DNA of 64,000 bases from JBNJFY01 sp051747265. Its GTDB lineage: Bacteria; Bacteroidota; Rhodothermia; Balneolales; Balneolaceae. The stretch is taken from NCBI GenBank assembly GCA_051747265.1, contig JBNJFY010000003.1:124001-188000 (forward strand), written 5' to 3'. The notes beneath the pieces are model-generated. The model was not told the origin of the DNA. It saw nothing but the letters and a program-made list of their open reading frames with translations, and searched no databases. The number at the start of each line of letters is the position of its first letter. The stretch's first letter is position 1. Of this stretch, positions 27,614-36,832 are shown piece after piece. Position numbers and translations under genes: made by a program.

Positions 27614-28309
27614 TTAAAAAGCAAGCTTAAAGCTTACGCCCGCTTTAGAAAAATCAATAGATGGGGAGATCCGAAGCTGAAAATTGGAAGCGGTACTCTG
27701 GGAATCTATTGACTTTTCTGTCTCCTTAAATGTTCGGTCTGATTTGATTTCATTATTATAAGTAATAACTGCTTTTTCAATGTATTCACTGGCACTGTTC
27801 ATGGTGACCCCGCCAACTAACAGACCAATCCCTCCAATTACCAGTCCGGCTACTCCGCCAGAAGTAATTTTTACTTTTTCTTCGACCTGACCGGTTTGAT
27901 AGTTGAAAGCCGTTTCCCCTGTTTTTTCGGTTCCGGCAGTTGCTCCGATTACCGCAACAACACCACCACCGATGGCTAACAATAATCCACCCGACTTTTT
28001 ACTACGATAGGTTTCCAGGTGTTCATAAGCCGGGGGAACTTTTTCTATATACTTACCTAAATTATTCGCACTAGAACCAATGGATTTAAATTCATCATGA
28101 TTAGGGGTGCGGAAATAGTAAGAGGTACTGGATCCGCCACCGGTCATCATACCGGTAGAATTAAAGGTCGGTGTAAAGGTAGTCTCCGTAGAGAGTTCGA
28201 TTAACGGAAGATCGGCGTAGGATTGCTCTGAGTTTTGGGCCTGTGTTACTATGGTTATCACAGATAAGAAGAAAAAAAGAACTGCTAACGATTTATTATA
28301 GAGATGCAT
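27614..28309 (-). CDS. Hypothetical exported protein with two glycine-rich hydrophobic segments
   Basis: 231 aa, family not recognised. Signal peptide about 1-25 (ending VTQAQ). Two Gly-rich hydrophobic stretches (GGLLLAIGGGVVAVIGATAG, about 107-126, and GGVAGLVIGGIGLLVGGVT, about 151-169) could be membrane hairpins or glycine-zipper segments. It ends 3 bp from the convergent PorW-like gene and starts 34 bp after the small PID-motif gene, so it is the last gene of the leftward exoprotein operon. Confidence 0.7.
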   Translation of the reverse strand: MHLYNKSLAVLFFFLSVITIVTQAQNSEQSYADLPLIELSTETTFTPTFNSTGMMTGGGSSTSYYFRTPNHDEFKSIGSSANNLGKYIEKVPPAYEHLETYRSKKSGGLLLAIGGGVVAVIGATAGTEKTGETAFNYQTGQVEEKVKITSGGVAGLVIGGIGLLVGGVTMNSASEYIEKAVITYNNEIKSDRTFKETEKSIDSQSTASNFQLRISPSIDFSKAGVSFKLAF

Positions 28310-28343
28310 ATCGGATATCGATTAAGATTATTATGTGGTTAAC

Positions 28344-28529
28344 TTAGTTGTTGTCCGCGTTATCGGAACGTGAATAAAATTTGTAGATGGTATAGATCGA
28401 TCCCATAACCAATAGTTCAATAATACCACCATCTATAGGTACTTGGCTGGGCGGTCCGGGTAAACCGGGTTGTGCTACCGCGACTTCAGTTGTAAAGAGT
28501 AATACGAATGTGAAGGCAAGAATAAGCAT
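28344..28529 (-). CDS. Small exported protein with PID-type C-terminal membrane segment
   Basis: 61 aa. A signal peptide (about 1-19, ending EVAVAQ) is followed directly by PGLPGPPSQVPIDGG, one predicted transmembrane helix (IIELLVMGSIYTIYKF) and a short charged tail. This layout (proline-rich start, PIDGG, hydrophobic helix, polar end) matches small Bacteroidota proteins annotated as PID-CTERM sorting-domain proteins, whose sorting partner is not established. It lies between the T9SS exoprotein (24 bp) and the hypothetical exported protein (34 bp). Confidence 0.72.
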   Translation of the reverse strand: MLILAFTFVLLFTTEVAVAQPGLPGPPSQVPIDGGIIELLVMGSIYTIYKFYSRSDNADNN

Positions 28530-28553
28530 AAAGTGTCGAGTTTAAATCATCCG

Positions 28554-31500
28554 TTATTTTAAAAGGATCATCTTATTTACATAAACAATGCTGTTTACCT
28601 GTAATCGATAAAAGTAAATACCCGTGGGTAGACCATTAGCGTTAAATGAAGTTGAATGACGGCCGGCTGGCATATTCTTATCAATTAATGTGCTGACTTT
28701 TTGTCCATTAATATTGAATAGCTCCAATTTCACAGGTGATGCATTGGGTACATCAAATGGTATGGTGGTGCTTGGATTAAATGGGTTAGGATAATTTTGA
28801 TGCAGAGCCACCCGATCAGGTAATTCGTTATGCTCTCCGATATCAGTGGTCGTACCGGTTTTGATTTTTATCGTAAAGCGATCGGAAACAGAGTTACTGA
28901 ATAGGGTAGGAGTAAAGTGTTTCGGTTTTGATGAGTAACCACTTTTGGATTTGGATTCATACTCAAATGAGTAGGAGTTTCCATCCTGAAGCATAGTAGT
29001 TTGATCAGTTCTATTGTCGATAAGTTGAATTTCCCAGTCGGATGGAATTCGAGTACGATCTATTACCTCGATGGTATATGCCCCGGATTGAGTACCAGAG
29101 ATATGTAAAGGAACATCAATTTGCTCATCAATCACATCGGGTAAGTTATTAATGTCAAAATGAGTCTCCTCAATGCTTGTGTGTGCCGATATATAATTAT
29201 CTGAATAAGGGGTCAACTTATAAGCATCGTTACCATCTTTACCTAAATTGCCATCATTTCGGAATGTCAATGTCGTCTCATCCGAAAGGTCTTGTCCGAC
29301 GATTTGCAGCTTCAATACTTTGGGTTGACGTCCTTTAGCATAAATCGACGGTTTGTATTTAACATCTTCAGTGGCTTTTAATGACGGAGAAGACGCATTG
29401 GCCTTTATCCAAAATGCTTGTGTAGGAGGAATTTTTGAGGAGCCTCCGTTATTACTTACCCCATTTACATAAGAAGCGACAACATTGTTGACAGGATCCC
29501 AGTAATAGATGGCATTATCTACATTGGTTCTTGACCAACCGGAAGAGGCGTCCCAATCAATAGTATGAGCATAAGGATTACCAACCAGGTTCCAACCATC
29601 ATCAGATGGCGATCCGGTATCAGTATAGCTTACTGGAAATTGAACTTGACCAGTGGGTTCCTGACCATCATAGTAAAGGATCTTCGGGAAACCACCATTT
29701 ACTTCCTCCGTGGTTGCGGTATCGTCCTCAAAGAAATAAGTTAGATAACCTTGTCCGACATTCATCGATGAGGATTGGCTACTTATCGTTGTAAATCCAT
29801 TATCAGCGGAACCCGATTGAGATTCATCATAATAATAGACACTGGTGCCTGCCGACGGATTGTCGGATCCGGTAAATCCCTGCGTCCAAAATTCGTCTAA
29901 TAAGTCAGCAAACGTAAAGTTGTTTAGGGGAGCGGAAAGCATTCGCCAACCTTCTACACTGTCCACAACTGAAAAAGGGGTATATAACTGGGTGCTATCT
30001 TTGGAGAACACCACGGATATATTGTGCTCATCATGGAAAATGGGTCCTCCTTCATTATTGTAGCGATAGGATATTCCTTTGGTACCATTCTCATTTTCAA
30101 TACCTACAGAAATTAACTTAGGTACTGGGTTATAGGTCCCTTCAAATGATTGATCACCGTTATATTGAAAAATGATGCGCCCATTCCGATCCAGAATTAT
30201 TTGACCGGTATAATAAGAGGTATAATCAACGACACGTTGGCCTTCAAATTTAGTGTCTAAAAATGAAGGTTCAACCCGTTCATAAGTTATGACCACTAAA
30301 TCATTAAAAGTATCATAGTAAACTTTGGAACCTTCAGACTTATCTATAAGATGTTGGATCCACATACCGGCGATCAGGGAATCCGGAAGGTTATCAAAGC
30401 TATCATTAGGGGTAGGGATTGCTTTCGGATCTTCAACATTAAAATGTTCTCTAAATGAAACCACACCTTGGCTTTGGAACGTAATTTTATCTGCGGTGAT
30501 ATTGAAATATGGAAAAGTGAAGGGGAGTTGGTAGAACCCCCATTGCATTTCATATTCTTGTATTTCATTCTGATTACGATTAGTGGCAGAGGAAGCACCC
30601 AGAGTATCTTTAAGTTGAGGGGGGATCCACTTATAGGTAGGGCGAGAATGAATTTCATTTTGAGGAGCAATATTATTGGAAAAGTAGTATCCCCCATGTT
30701 TACTATGTCCACCCCCATAATGCTTGGGAGATATGTTAGCGGTAAGATCCCATTCTAGGGTATCATCTTGCCCAAAATTTATATGCATGGTGGCTTCTCG
30801 GAGCCCCGTAACGCTATCTGCCTGCATCTCCACAGGTAATACCAATGTATCTCTATAAGCCAGTGGAAATGGATACGTCAAGGTATCTCCTGCACTGAAG
30901 AGATACGCATCCGGTCCGGTAAAGTAAATTTCAGAAGCAGAATTAATATAGGTGGTATCGGTTCCGTTATTGAATAATTGAATAGTTTCGGTATCCAGAT
31001 CCGCTCGAAACTGATCTCCATATTTGATGCTATCCTGGATCTGAATAACATCCGGTGTGCTGGGGGCATCTGAATAAGTGAATTCTACCACTACTTTTTC
31101 CAGATAATTCGCTTCAGTCCCATATTTCCAATCATCAACCAGTTTGAGCATCCATTCTTGATATAAGGCTTCACCATTAAAGTAGCTCAGGTCTTCTTCG
31201 GGCTTGAAAGTACCCGTAAAGGGGACAGAGCCCTCCGTAATAGGAGTAGAGGCCTCTTGATCAAAGGTGGTGTTGGTATAGCTCCCCGCGCTATCGGGTC
31301 CATTCATGTTGGTAAGAACTATTGTGGTATCATCAGGTAGCCCAAATTCAACGGTAAGTTCGCTTAACCAATCTACCGAACTAAGCCAGATTGTAACGTT
31401 AACATCTTCAACGATTCCGGGGTCCTCCGGTGTAAAAGGAACCGATGTAAAAATCCAATAATCAGTATCATAACCAAAGTGAAGGGTATCACTTAAAATG

Positions 31501-31730
31501 TCATAGCTTTTAGTGGTTTGCAGAAAGGAACTATTGGGACCCGCTTTGATCTTCTTTTGCTGGATAATCTCTCCTTGAATCGTACCCTGATCCAATATAA
31601 CAGGTGTATCACGCTGAACTAGAGTATCAGTTGTATGTCTTGGGCGAGTAGAATCTTGAGCTTTGACCGTTGAGATGAGGTGCGTAAAACAAATAGCCAC
31701 AAAAAGAGATGCGAAAATGATTCTTTTCAT
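28554..31730 (-). CDS. T9SS-exported multidomain protein with type A sorting domain
   Basis: 1058 aa. Signal peptide about 1-24 (ending STVKAQ). Residues about 85-225 resemble a P/homB-like jelly roll (IVEDVNVTIWLSSVDWLSELTVEFGLPDDTTIVLTN). The middle has a nidogen-like or beta-rich stretch (FTFPYFNITADKITFQSQGVVSF...GRIIFQYNG). The C-terminal NYPNPFNPSTTIPFDVP...INGQKVSTLIDK...GLPTGIYFYRLQVNSIVYVNKMILLK is a T9SS type A sorting domain. No protease or hydrolase catalytic motif is visible, so it looks like a structural or adhesive surface protein. It is divergent from the LuxR-type regulator, 329 bp away. Confidence 0.87.
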   Translation of the reverse strand: MKRIIFASLFVAICFTHLISTVKAQDSTRPRHTTDTLVQRDTPVILDQGTIQGEIIQQKKIKAGPNSSFLQTTKSYDILSDTLHFGYDTDYWIFTSVPFTPEDPGIVEDVNVTIWLSSVDWLSELTVEFGLPDDTTIVLTNMNGPDSAGSYTNTTFDQEASTPITEGSVPFTGTFKPEEDLSYFNGEALYQEWMLKLVDDWKYGTEANYLEKVVVEFTYSDAPSTPDVIQIQDSIKYGDQFRADLDTETIQLFNNGTDTTYINSASEIYFTGPDAYLFSAGDTLTYPFPLAYRDTLVLPVEMQADSVTGLREATMHINFGQDDTLEWDLTANISPKHYGGGHSKHGGYYFSNNIAPQNEIHSRPTYKWIPPQLKDTLGASSATNRNQNEIQEYEMQWGFYQLPFTFPYFNITADKITFQSQGVVSFREHFNVEDPKAIPTPNDSFDNLPDSLIAGMWIQHLIDKSEGSKVYYDTFNDLVVITYERVEPSFLDTKFEGQRVVDYTSYYTGQIILDRNGRIIFQYNGDQSFEGTYNPVPKLISVGIENENGTKGISYRYNNEGGPIFHDEHNISVVFSKDSTQLYTPFSVVDSVEGWRMLSAPLNNFTFADLLDEFWTQGFTGSDNPSAGTSVYYYDESQSGSADNGFTTISSQSSSMNVGQGYLTYFFEDDTATTEEVNGGFPKILYYDGQEPTGQVQFPVSYTDTGSPSDDGWNLVGNPYAHTIDWDASSGWSRTNVDNAIYYWDPVNNVVASYVNGVSNNGGSSKIPPTQAFWIKANASSPSLKATEDVKYKPSIYAKGRQPKVLKLQIVGQDLSDETTLTFRNDGNLGKDGNDAYKLTPYSDNYISAHTSIEETHFDINNLPDVIDEQIDVPLHISGTQSGAYTIEVIDRTRIPSDWEIQLIDNRTDQTTMLQDGNSYSFEYESKSKSGYSSKPKHFTPTLFSNSVSDRFTIKIKTGTTTDIGEHNELPDRVALHQNYPNPFNPSTTIPFDVPNASPVKLELFNINGQKVSTLIDKNMPAGRHSTSFNANGLPTGIYFYRLQVNSIVYVNKMILLK

Positions 31731-32059
31731 ACTTCTATACCCAGGATAGTATATCTGAACAATCTAAATTTATGGCTATGTTAATTGTACCGGTCAAAGA
31801 GTTAAATAGGTACTTATTCCTAGTATTATACTGAGTACCTAGTTACTGTTGGATTTGTCTCAAGTGGAAATAGGTATAGGTAAACAATGGGGGCTGGTAA
31901 ATTTAAAGTCCTGAAAAACGGTGTTATTTGTTTTTAGATAGGATGGGTGGACAGTATAGGTAGCTGATTATATTAATAGGGATGTAAAAAGTTGAAAATA
32001 AAAAAGGTATTTGTTACTATTTCCATCGTGAAAAAAATCATCTAAGACGGGGGAGATAT
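31731..32059. promoter_or_regulatory. Divergent control region between exoprotein operon and LuxR-type regulator
   Basis: 329 bp between divergent start codons. It contains a perfect 8-bp inverted pair TAGGTACT (31807-31814) and AGTACCTA (31834-31841) with a 19-bp spacer, 77-111 bp from the exoprotein start. It is a candidate operator. The regulator has a Shine-Dalgarno sequence, GGGGGAG, just before its ATG. Confidence 0.45.
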
Positions 32060-32680
32060 ATGGGTGCTAAATTATTAATGGTATCCCAAAATAAACTGGT
32101 TAATGAAGCGCTGAGGCTTGTATTGAGCGAAGAAGCTTATCGTGTTGAGATCTATCAAGGGAATATCATCGATTTAGATCAGGTGATTTCATACGAGGAA
32201 CCGGATATGCTATTATTTTGCGAGAATTCGGTTCGTAATTTTGGGAAGACTATATCTGAGTTTATATCAGCCTATCAAGATGAGATCAAGTTTGCCTATT
32301 TGCTCTATGCTGCTTCTGCGGGCTTAATGTTGGATGCTCTAAAGCAAGGAGCTCACGGATTTGTAGATGTCCAGGAAGGATTGGATGAGCTGCTTAATTG
32401 CTTGGAGGCGGTTGATAATAATAAAACTTACATCAGTCCAACGTTAGCGGGTTCTGTTAATACTGTAAAGCAGCCTGTTTACCAAGATGCCCACAGTGTA
32501 CTAACACCCAGAGAATTAGAGATTATTAAAATGGTTCGTCAAAACAAGACCAGTAAGCAGATTGGGAAAGTATTAAATCTGAGTTATAAAACTATTCAAA
32601 ACCATCGCTACAGTATTTGCAAGAAACTTGGACTAACCGGGCGGAATAAGTTGTATGAATATGCTGTGGAGCATTTCTAG
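32060..32680 (+). CDS. LuxR-type transcription regulator with degenerate receiver domain
   Basis: 206 aa. Residues about 3-120 have the fold pattern of a response-regulator receiver, but the phospho-acceptor position after EPDMLLF is C54 followed by E55. The N-terminal acidic pair is replaced (MVSQN), and the conserved Lys near GAHGFVDV is missing. Residues about 145-206 are a LuxR/GerE HTH (LTPRELEIIKMVRQNKTSKQIGKVLNLSYKTIQNHRYSICKKLGL). It probably works without phosphorylation or senses another signal. It is transcribed away from the T9SS exoprotein operon, its most likely target. A GGGGGAG ribosome site supports the start. Confidence 0.85.
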   Translation: MGAKLLMVSQNKLVNEALRLVLSEEAYRVEIYQGNIIDLDQVISYEEPDMLLFCENSVRNFGKTISEFISAYQDEIKFAYLLYAASAGLMLDALKQGAHGFVDVQEGLDELLNCLEAVDNNKTYISPTLAGSVNTVKQPVYQDAHSVLTPRELEIIKMVRQNKTSKQIGKVLNLSYKTIQNHRYSICKKLGLTGRNKLYEYAVEHF

Positions 32681-32797
32681 ATTCACTCAAATGTTAATGG
32701 TAATAATCGACCCTATCTGTATTATTTGATTCAAGGTATGAATCTAGGTTGGCCATTTTTAAAATGGTAAAAATAGTGGAGGATTAGCACAGGTATG

Positions 32798-33226
32798 CTA
32801 GCTCATAATTATACCTATTATAATAGCATAGCGAGCAATTCGTAGGCCAATCACTAGGATAGCAAAAGGCACAAAACGCATCCGAATCAATCCCGCGGCT
32901 AATGTTATCGGATCGCCAATAACCGGCAGCCAGGATAAGGCCAAAACCCAGTATTTGTATTTATAAGCGAGTGCCAGCGCCCAGCGACCGGATCGCGAGT
33001 TGGCTAGTTTCGACTGGGTCCAAGGGGCCAGTTGATATCCAATACCGTAGTTGAGTAAACAAGCCAAACCATTACCAATACTAGCTACTATCAATACAGA
33101 AGTAGGGGGATAATCTAATGCAATGGCCCCGGCGACCGCAGCTTCGGAGCTGAAGGGTATGAGTGTGGCGGCCAAAAAGGAAAGGAGTCCTAAACCTAAT
33201 AAGCCCCATTCGCTGAGTAAACTCAA
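32798..33226 (-). CDS. YqaA/DedA-like inner-membrane protein
   Basis: 142 aa from a TTG start. A short member of the SNARE-associated/VTT family (YqaA type), with FLAATLIPFSSEAAVAGAIALDYPP, a central GNGLACLLNYGIGYQL, and SWLPVIGDPITLAAGLIRMRFVPF, the conserved VIGDP segment. Four to five membrane helices. Relatives of DedA act in lipid carrier recycling or membrane homeostasis; the YqaA role is unknown. The TTG start overlaps by 4 bp the stop of a 28-codon frame (33223-33309), suggesting translational coupling. A TTG start without a Shine-Dalgarno sequence leaves the exact N-terminus uncertain. Confidence 0.8.
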   Translation of the reverse strand: MSLLSEWGLLGLGLLSFLAATLIPFSSEAAVAGAIALDYPPTSVLIVASIGNGLACLLNYGIGYQLAPWTQSKLANSRSGRWALALAYKYKYWVLALSWLPVIGDPITLAAGLIRMRFVPFAILVIGLRIARYAIIIGIIMS

Positions 33227-33309
33227 ATGTAGCTGATCATTAATTTTGTAGCTAAACCTACCAATAGTGCAATGCTAATACTCAGTAACGTACCAACCAA
33301 AATATGCAT
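33223..33309 (-). CDS. Possible 28-aa single-helix membrane peptide upstream of YqaA-like gene
   Basis: An ATG at 33307-33309 opens a 28-codon frame MHILVGTLLSISIALLVGLA then TKLMISYI, essentially one transmembrane helix. Its TGA overlaps the TTG of the next gene (TTGA). The length is at the limit of what sequence alone can support. It could be a real micropeptide, a coupling leader, or chance. Confidence 0.3.
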   Translation of the reverse strand: MHILVGTLLSISIALLVGLATKLMISYI

Positions 33310-33358
33310 TTATTAGTGCATAAGTTAAATTATGCGCTAATATGGTTATAAATAATAG

Positions 33359-33844
33359 TTATAGGGAAATATGAATGAAGTAATAGTAGCCGATTATCGC
33401 GGCTACGATTACATTAGCCAAAGTCCCCATCAGCAATCCTATAAAGGACCCCAAAGCGGATTTTAGGGCCCGATCGGATGTTTGGCCCCCGATCAACTCA
33501 CCAAGGAAGGCACCGGCCAATGGCCCAAGTACTATACCTAAGGGAGGGAAAAAGATAAGTCCGACGATTAACCCGACCATGCTACCGGTAATACCATAGG
33601 GAGTGCCGCCCCACTGTTTGGTGCCCCAGGCAGGTATCACATTATCGAGAATGGTCACTCCGGCTACAATAATTGCCCAGATGATCAAGAACGTCCAGCT
33701 GTATGGATAGCCCCCAAAGAATTGCATGATCAACAGGCCGATATAGCTGATGGGCGGACCGGGCAAAACGGGAAGAAACGATCCCAGGAATCCGGTGAGG
33801 ATAAAAAGAGCGCCGATGATCAAAAAGAAAGTTTCCATAGTCAT
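33359..33844 (-). CDS. DUF456 family membrane protein
   Basis: 161 aa, strongly hydrophobic, four to five helices. The sequence LTGFLGSFLPVLPGPPISYIGLLIMQF, then DNVIPAWGTKQWGGTPYGITGSMVGLIVGLIFFPPLGIVLGPLAGAFLGELIGG, is the DUF456 pattern with its conserved LPGPP and GS..G..VG..F.P.G..LGP..GA..GE motifs. Function unknown. It shares strand with the YqaA-like gene and the amidohydrolase pair but is separated from them by 49 and 119 bp. Confidence 0.88.
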   Translation of the reverse strand: MTMETFFLIIGALFILTGFLGSFLPVLPGPPISYIGLLIMQFFGGYPYSWTFLIIWAIIVAGVTILDNVIPAWGTKQWGGTPYGITGSMVGLIVGLIFFPPLGIVLGPLAGAFLGELIGGQTSDRALKSALGSFIGLLMGTLANVIVAAIIGYYYFIHISL

Positions 33845-33963
33845 GGAATGAGTTGAGGTTTATCATGGGTTCACGAAATGTGCATCCCGTCGGTTTCGTC
33901 AACCTACAAAAAAGGCAGGAATTCCAAATGGAACTCCTGCCCGAAGATTCAGCAGAGAAATAT

Positions 33964-35256
33964 CTATCGTTGTTTATGGCTGGCTAGTCTTCCATTGATG
34001 AACACCTTGGTCACATGCGTGGTGTATTCCAGCGGATCACCATCATAAAGAACGATATCCGCGTCTTTGCCCGGTTCCAGCGTACCCACACGGTCTGCAA
34101 TGCCCAGTATCTCAGCTGGCTCGCGAGTTAGAGAGGCCAGGGCATCTACACGATTCAAACCGTTGGCGGAAGCGATGGCCGCTTCGAATAACACAATGCG
34201 ACTTTTGGGTACATAACCTTCATAGCCACTTTGGAAAGCAAAGGGTATCCCGGCGGTTTGGAGTTCGGCTGCTGTGGTGTATTTGGCATTCTTGGTACCA
34301 CCGTAATTACGCACCATGGTGGGATGTACAAAAACCGGCACCTCGGCTTTTCGGATCACCTCCATAATCAGGTAGCTTTCCGCTGCTCCGTCCAATACCA
34401 GCTTGAACCCAAACTCTTCTGCCAATCGTATGGCGGCGTTGATTTCGGTGGCCGTTTGGGCGGTAATCATAGCTGGAATTTCCCCGTTTAGCACGTGGAC
34501 TAATGTTTCCTGGGCCAGATCACGGGAGGGCGGGTTGTCGCTGTTCATTTTTTCCGCGTATTCCTGGGCTTTAATAAAGGTCTGGCGCAACATGGCGATC
34601 CCTTTGGCATCGGTGCCCGGTGATTTGAACTCGCGACTGATTCCATTTCCAAGAGTCATGGCCAGCATGGCCGTGGAGTCGATTAATGATTCGCGCAAAT
34701 CCGGACTACCCGTTTTCACGATCATGGTTTGCCCACTGATCAACGCGCCCGGTCCGTGTCCGGTGTGCAGGGTGGTGACTCCCAGCGACCGTACGAAATC
34801 AACCAGCTCCTCACGGGAGTTGTACGCATCTATAGCCCGTAGTTCCGGCTGGATGGGGCTGGATGTTTCCAACTGATCTTGGTCGTGATCCTGATTGTAA
34901 ATACCGGCCAGACCTACTACGGAGTGAGCGTCGATCAATCCCGGAGTGACCACCGAAGCGGAGTGGCGCTCGTATGAATTGGGCACGGTAATATCGGATT
35001 GGGAACCTATTTGTTCAATTTTCCCATTATTTACCAATACCACGCCGTTAATGATGGGAGCGGAGCCGTCTTCCATCGTGTACAACGTATCGGCTTGGAT
35101 GGCTATTTGGGCTTGGGCAGGGGAAAGGAAGGTTCCCATTAATAAGAAAACCAATAGGGATATCCCAAATCGGTGAAATAACTGTTTAAAACTTCGGCTT
35201 GTCTTCATGGTCAAATAGTTATCGATTTGAATACCAGTGTGGTGGAACTTGTTCAT
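33964..35256 (-). CDS. Exported amidohydrolase-family protein lacking the recognisable metal ligands
   Basis: 430 aa. The start at 35256 has AAGGAG seven bases upstream; ATG at 35208 lacks one. Signal peptide ends FLSPAQAQ (about residue 50). The fold is that of imidazolonepropionase-like amidohydrolases (VVTPGLIDAHSVVG...VFINGRLASHKQR), but every ligand position I can align with the neighbouring paralogue is changed. DAHSH is DAHSV, HNHTHRH is MITAQTA, LVLHHISE is LVLDGAAE, and HTDDP is QSGYE. It is probably a non-hydrolytic partner or a binding protein. It is 11 bp downstream of the intact paralogue and likely translated as its companion. Confidence 0.85.
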   Translation of the reverse strand: MNKFHHTGIQIDNYLTMKTSRSFKQLFHRFGISLLVFLLMGTFLSPAQAQIAIQADTLYTMEDGSAPIINGVVLVNNGKIEQIGSQSDITVPNSYERHSASVVTPGLIDAHSVVGLAGIYNQDHDQDQLETSSPIQPELRAIDAYNSREELVDFVRSLGVTTLHTGHGPGALISGQTMIVKTGSPDLRESLIDSTAMLAMTLGNGISREFKSPGTDAKGIAMLRQTFIKAQEYAEKMNSDNPPSRDLAQETLVHVLNGEIPAMITAQTATEINAAIRLAEEFGFKLVLDGAAESYLIMEVIRKAEVPVFVHPTMVRNYGGTKNAKYTTAAELQTAGIPFAFQSGYEGYVPKSRIVLFEAAIASANGLNRVDALASLTREPAEILGIADRVGTLEPGKDADIVLYDGDPLEYTTHVTKVFINGRLASHKQR

Positions 35257-35267
35257 GATAAATCTCC

Positions 35268-36584
35268 TTATCTACGGCTCTTTACTCCGTGATGATCATG
35301 ATAAGCTCCGCGGAATACCTCGAATCCACCGGTAGCATATTTCAAGTCCTCGGGATTGGAACGGTCAAAACGCTTGACCCCTTCCACCCAGGTTTGCTGG
35401 ATATGGGTATACACGCTAAATGGATCACCATCCAGAATCACAAAATCGGCGTCTTTGCCTTTCTCCAGTGAACCGGTACGATCGGCGATATCCAACATCT
35501 GCGCGTTATCGATGGTCATGGCTTCCAGGGCCGCTTGTTGCGACATACCGGTACGAATGCCGAAGGCGCCGGAGCGCAAGAAGAGCCGGGAGTCGGTAAT
35601 GGGATCGTCGGTGTGATATCCGAGTACTTCCACGCCCGCTTTTTCCAGCGCGGTGCCATTCTCATAGCGAATGTCTACCGCTTCCATTTTACCGCCGGGT
35701 GAATCCAACACGATAATCGAAGCCATGACACCCGATTCGGCAATCTCATCGGCTACTTTCCAAGCCTCACTGATGTGATGCAAGACCAATCGGTAACCAA
35801 ACTCTTCGGAGAGACGAATGGCGGTTAAAATATCATCATGGCGATGTGTATGGTTGTGCACAATACGTTTGCCTTCCAAAACCTCAACCAGCGTTTCCAT
35901 ACCCAGATCGCGGGTAGGCATTTTGCTTTCATCGCCGTTCGCGGCTTCAACTTTCTTTTTATAGTCCTGAGCTTTCATAAATAATTCACGAACCATAGCC
36001 GCCGATTTAGCACGCGTACCGGGGAAAGGGCCCCCTCCAATTGGGTTGGTACCATTGGCCATTTTGAGGCCACCAGCCACTTCCGTGGAGGGATCATCCA
36101 CAAACATCATCTCTTCGACTCGGTTGGCATCGCGCAGTTTTAAATAGATCGTACGACCGCTCATCAGATGGCCGGATCCGGGCATCACATTAACACTTGT
36201 AATTCCACCGGCCAAGGCTTTTTTGAAAGTATCGCTCTGCGGATCGATGGCATCCATAATGCGGACATCCGGGTGCATAGCTGAGGAGCGATCCCCGCCA
36301 TCGCCTTCCCCGATGTGCGAGTGAGCATCGACAATGCCGGGAATTATAACCTGTCCGTTTAGGTCGATGACTTCTGCCCGGCGAGGAATACGAGTACGGC
36401 CGGAAGGGCCAATGCGCAAAATTTTACCATCCTCTACCACCAGGGTACCGTTTTCGATAGGATCTGAGGTGACCGGATAAATTTTGGCGTTGGTAAAGGC
36501 CGTTGTGCTACTTTGGGCAAGTAGCCACGAGGGACAAATCAGGAAAGCCCCAAGTATAAAAAGCTTGGTTAGTAACTTCTGCAT
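35268..36584 (-). CDS. Exported metal-dependent amidohydrolase
   Basis: 438 aa. Signal peptide about 1-23 (ending SWLLAQ). The TIM-barrel signatures are complete: IPGIVDAHSHIGEGDGG (HxH), RIVHNHTHRHDDI and RLVLHHISEA (metal His), VLGYHTDDPITDSRLF (C-terminal Asp), followed by GSLEKGKDADFVILDGDPF of the composite beta-sandwich. Such periplasmic amidohydrolases of the imidazolonepropionase-like group hydrolyse peptides or cyclic amides; the substrate cannot be read from sequence. It is first gene of a two-gene unit with the ligand-less paralogue. Confidence 0.9.
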   Translation of the reverse strand: MQKLLTKLFILGAFLICPSWLLAQSSTTAFTNAKIYPVTSDPIENGTLVVEDGKILRIGPSGRTRIPRRAEVIDLNGQVIIPGIVDAHSHIGEGDGGDRSSAMHPDVRIMDAIDPQSDTFKKALAGGITSVNVMPGSGHLMSGRTIYLKLRDANRVEEMMFVDDPSTEVAGGLKMANGTNPIGGGPFPGTRAKSAAMVRELFMKAQDYKKKVEAANGDESKMPTRDLGMETLVEVLEGKRIVHNHTHRHDDILTAIRLSEEFGYRLVLHHISEAWKVADEIAESGVMASIIVLDSPGGKMEAVDIRYENGTALEKAGVEVLGYHTDDPITDSRLFLRSGAFGIRTGMSQQAALEAMTIDNAQMLDIADRTGSLEKGKDADFVILDGDPFSVYTHIQQTWVEGVKRFDRSNPEDLKYATGGFEVFRGAYHDHHGVKSRR

Positions 36585-36832
36585 GAGTGTGTAGTTTACT
36601 TAATTAGGTGACGATCGGTAAATACTTAAAAAAACTAATCTAATGGCTGCGGGGTGGAGATGCTACTTCGCTAACCAAGGGTTACAGGCCTTGGGGGCGG
36701 TATTTGCAAGCTTTTACAGCTCACTGCTCATCATGCTCATTGGGTATTTCAGAGAATCGGATTTGCCTTTAAGGCAATGATCAAATTACTTCCAACTAAT
36801 TAATTACAAATGATTTTAAAAATGGTGATTGT

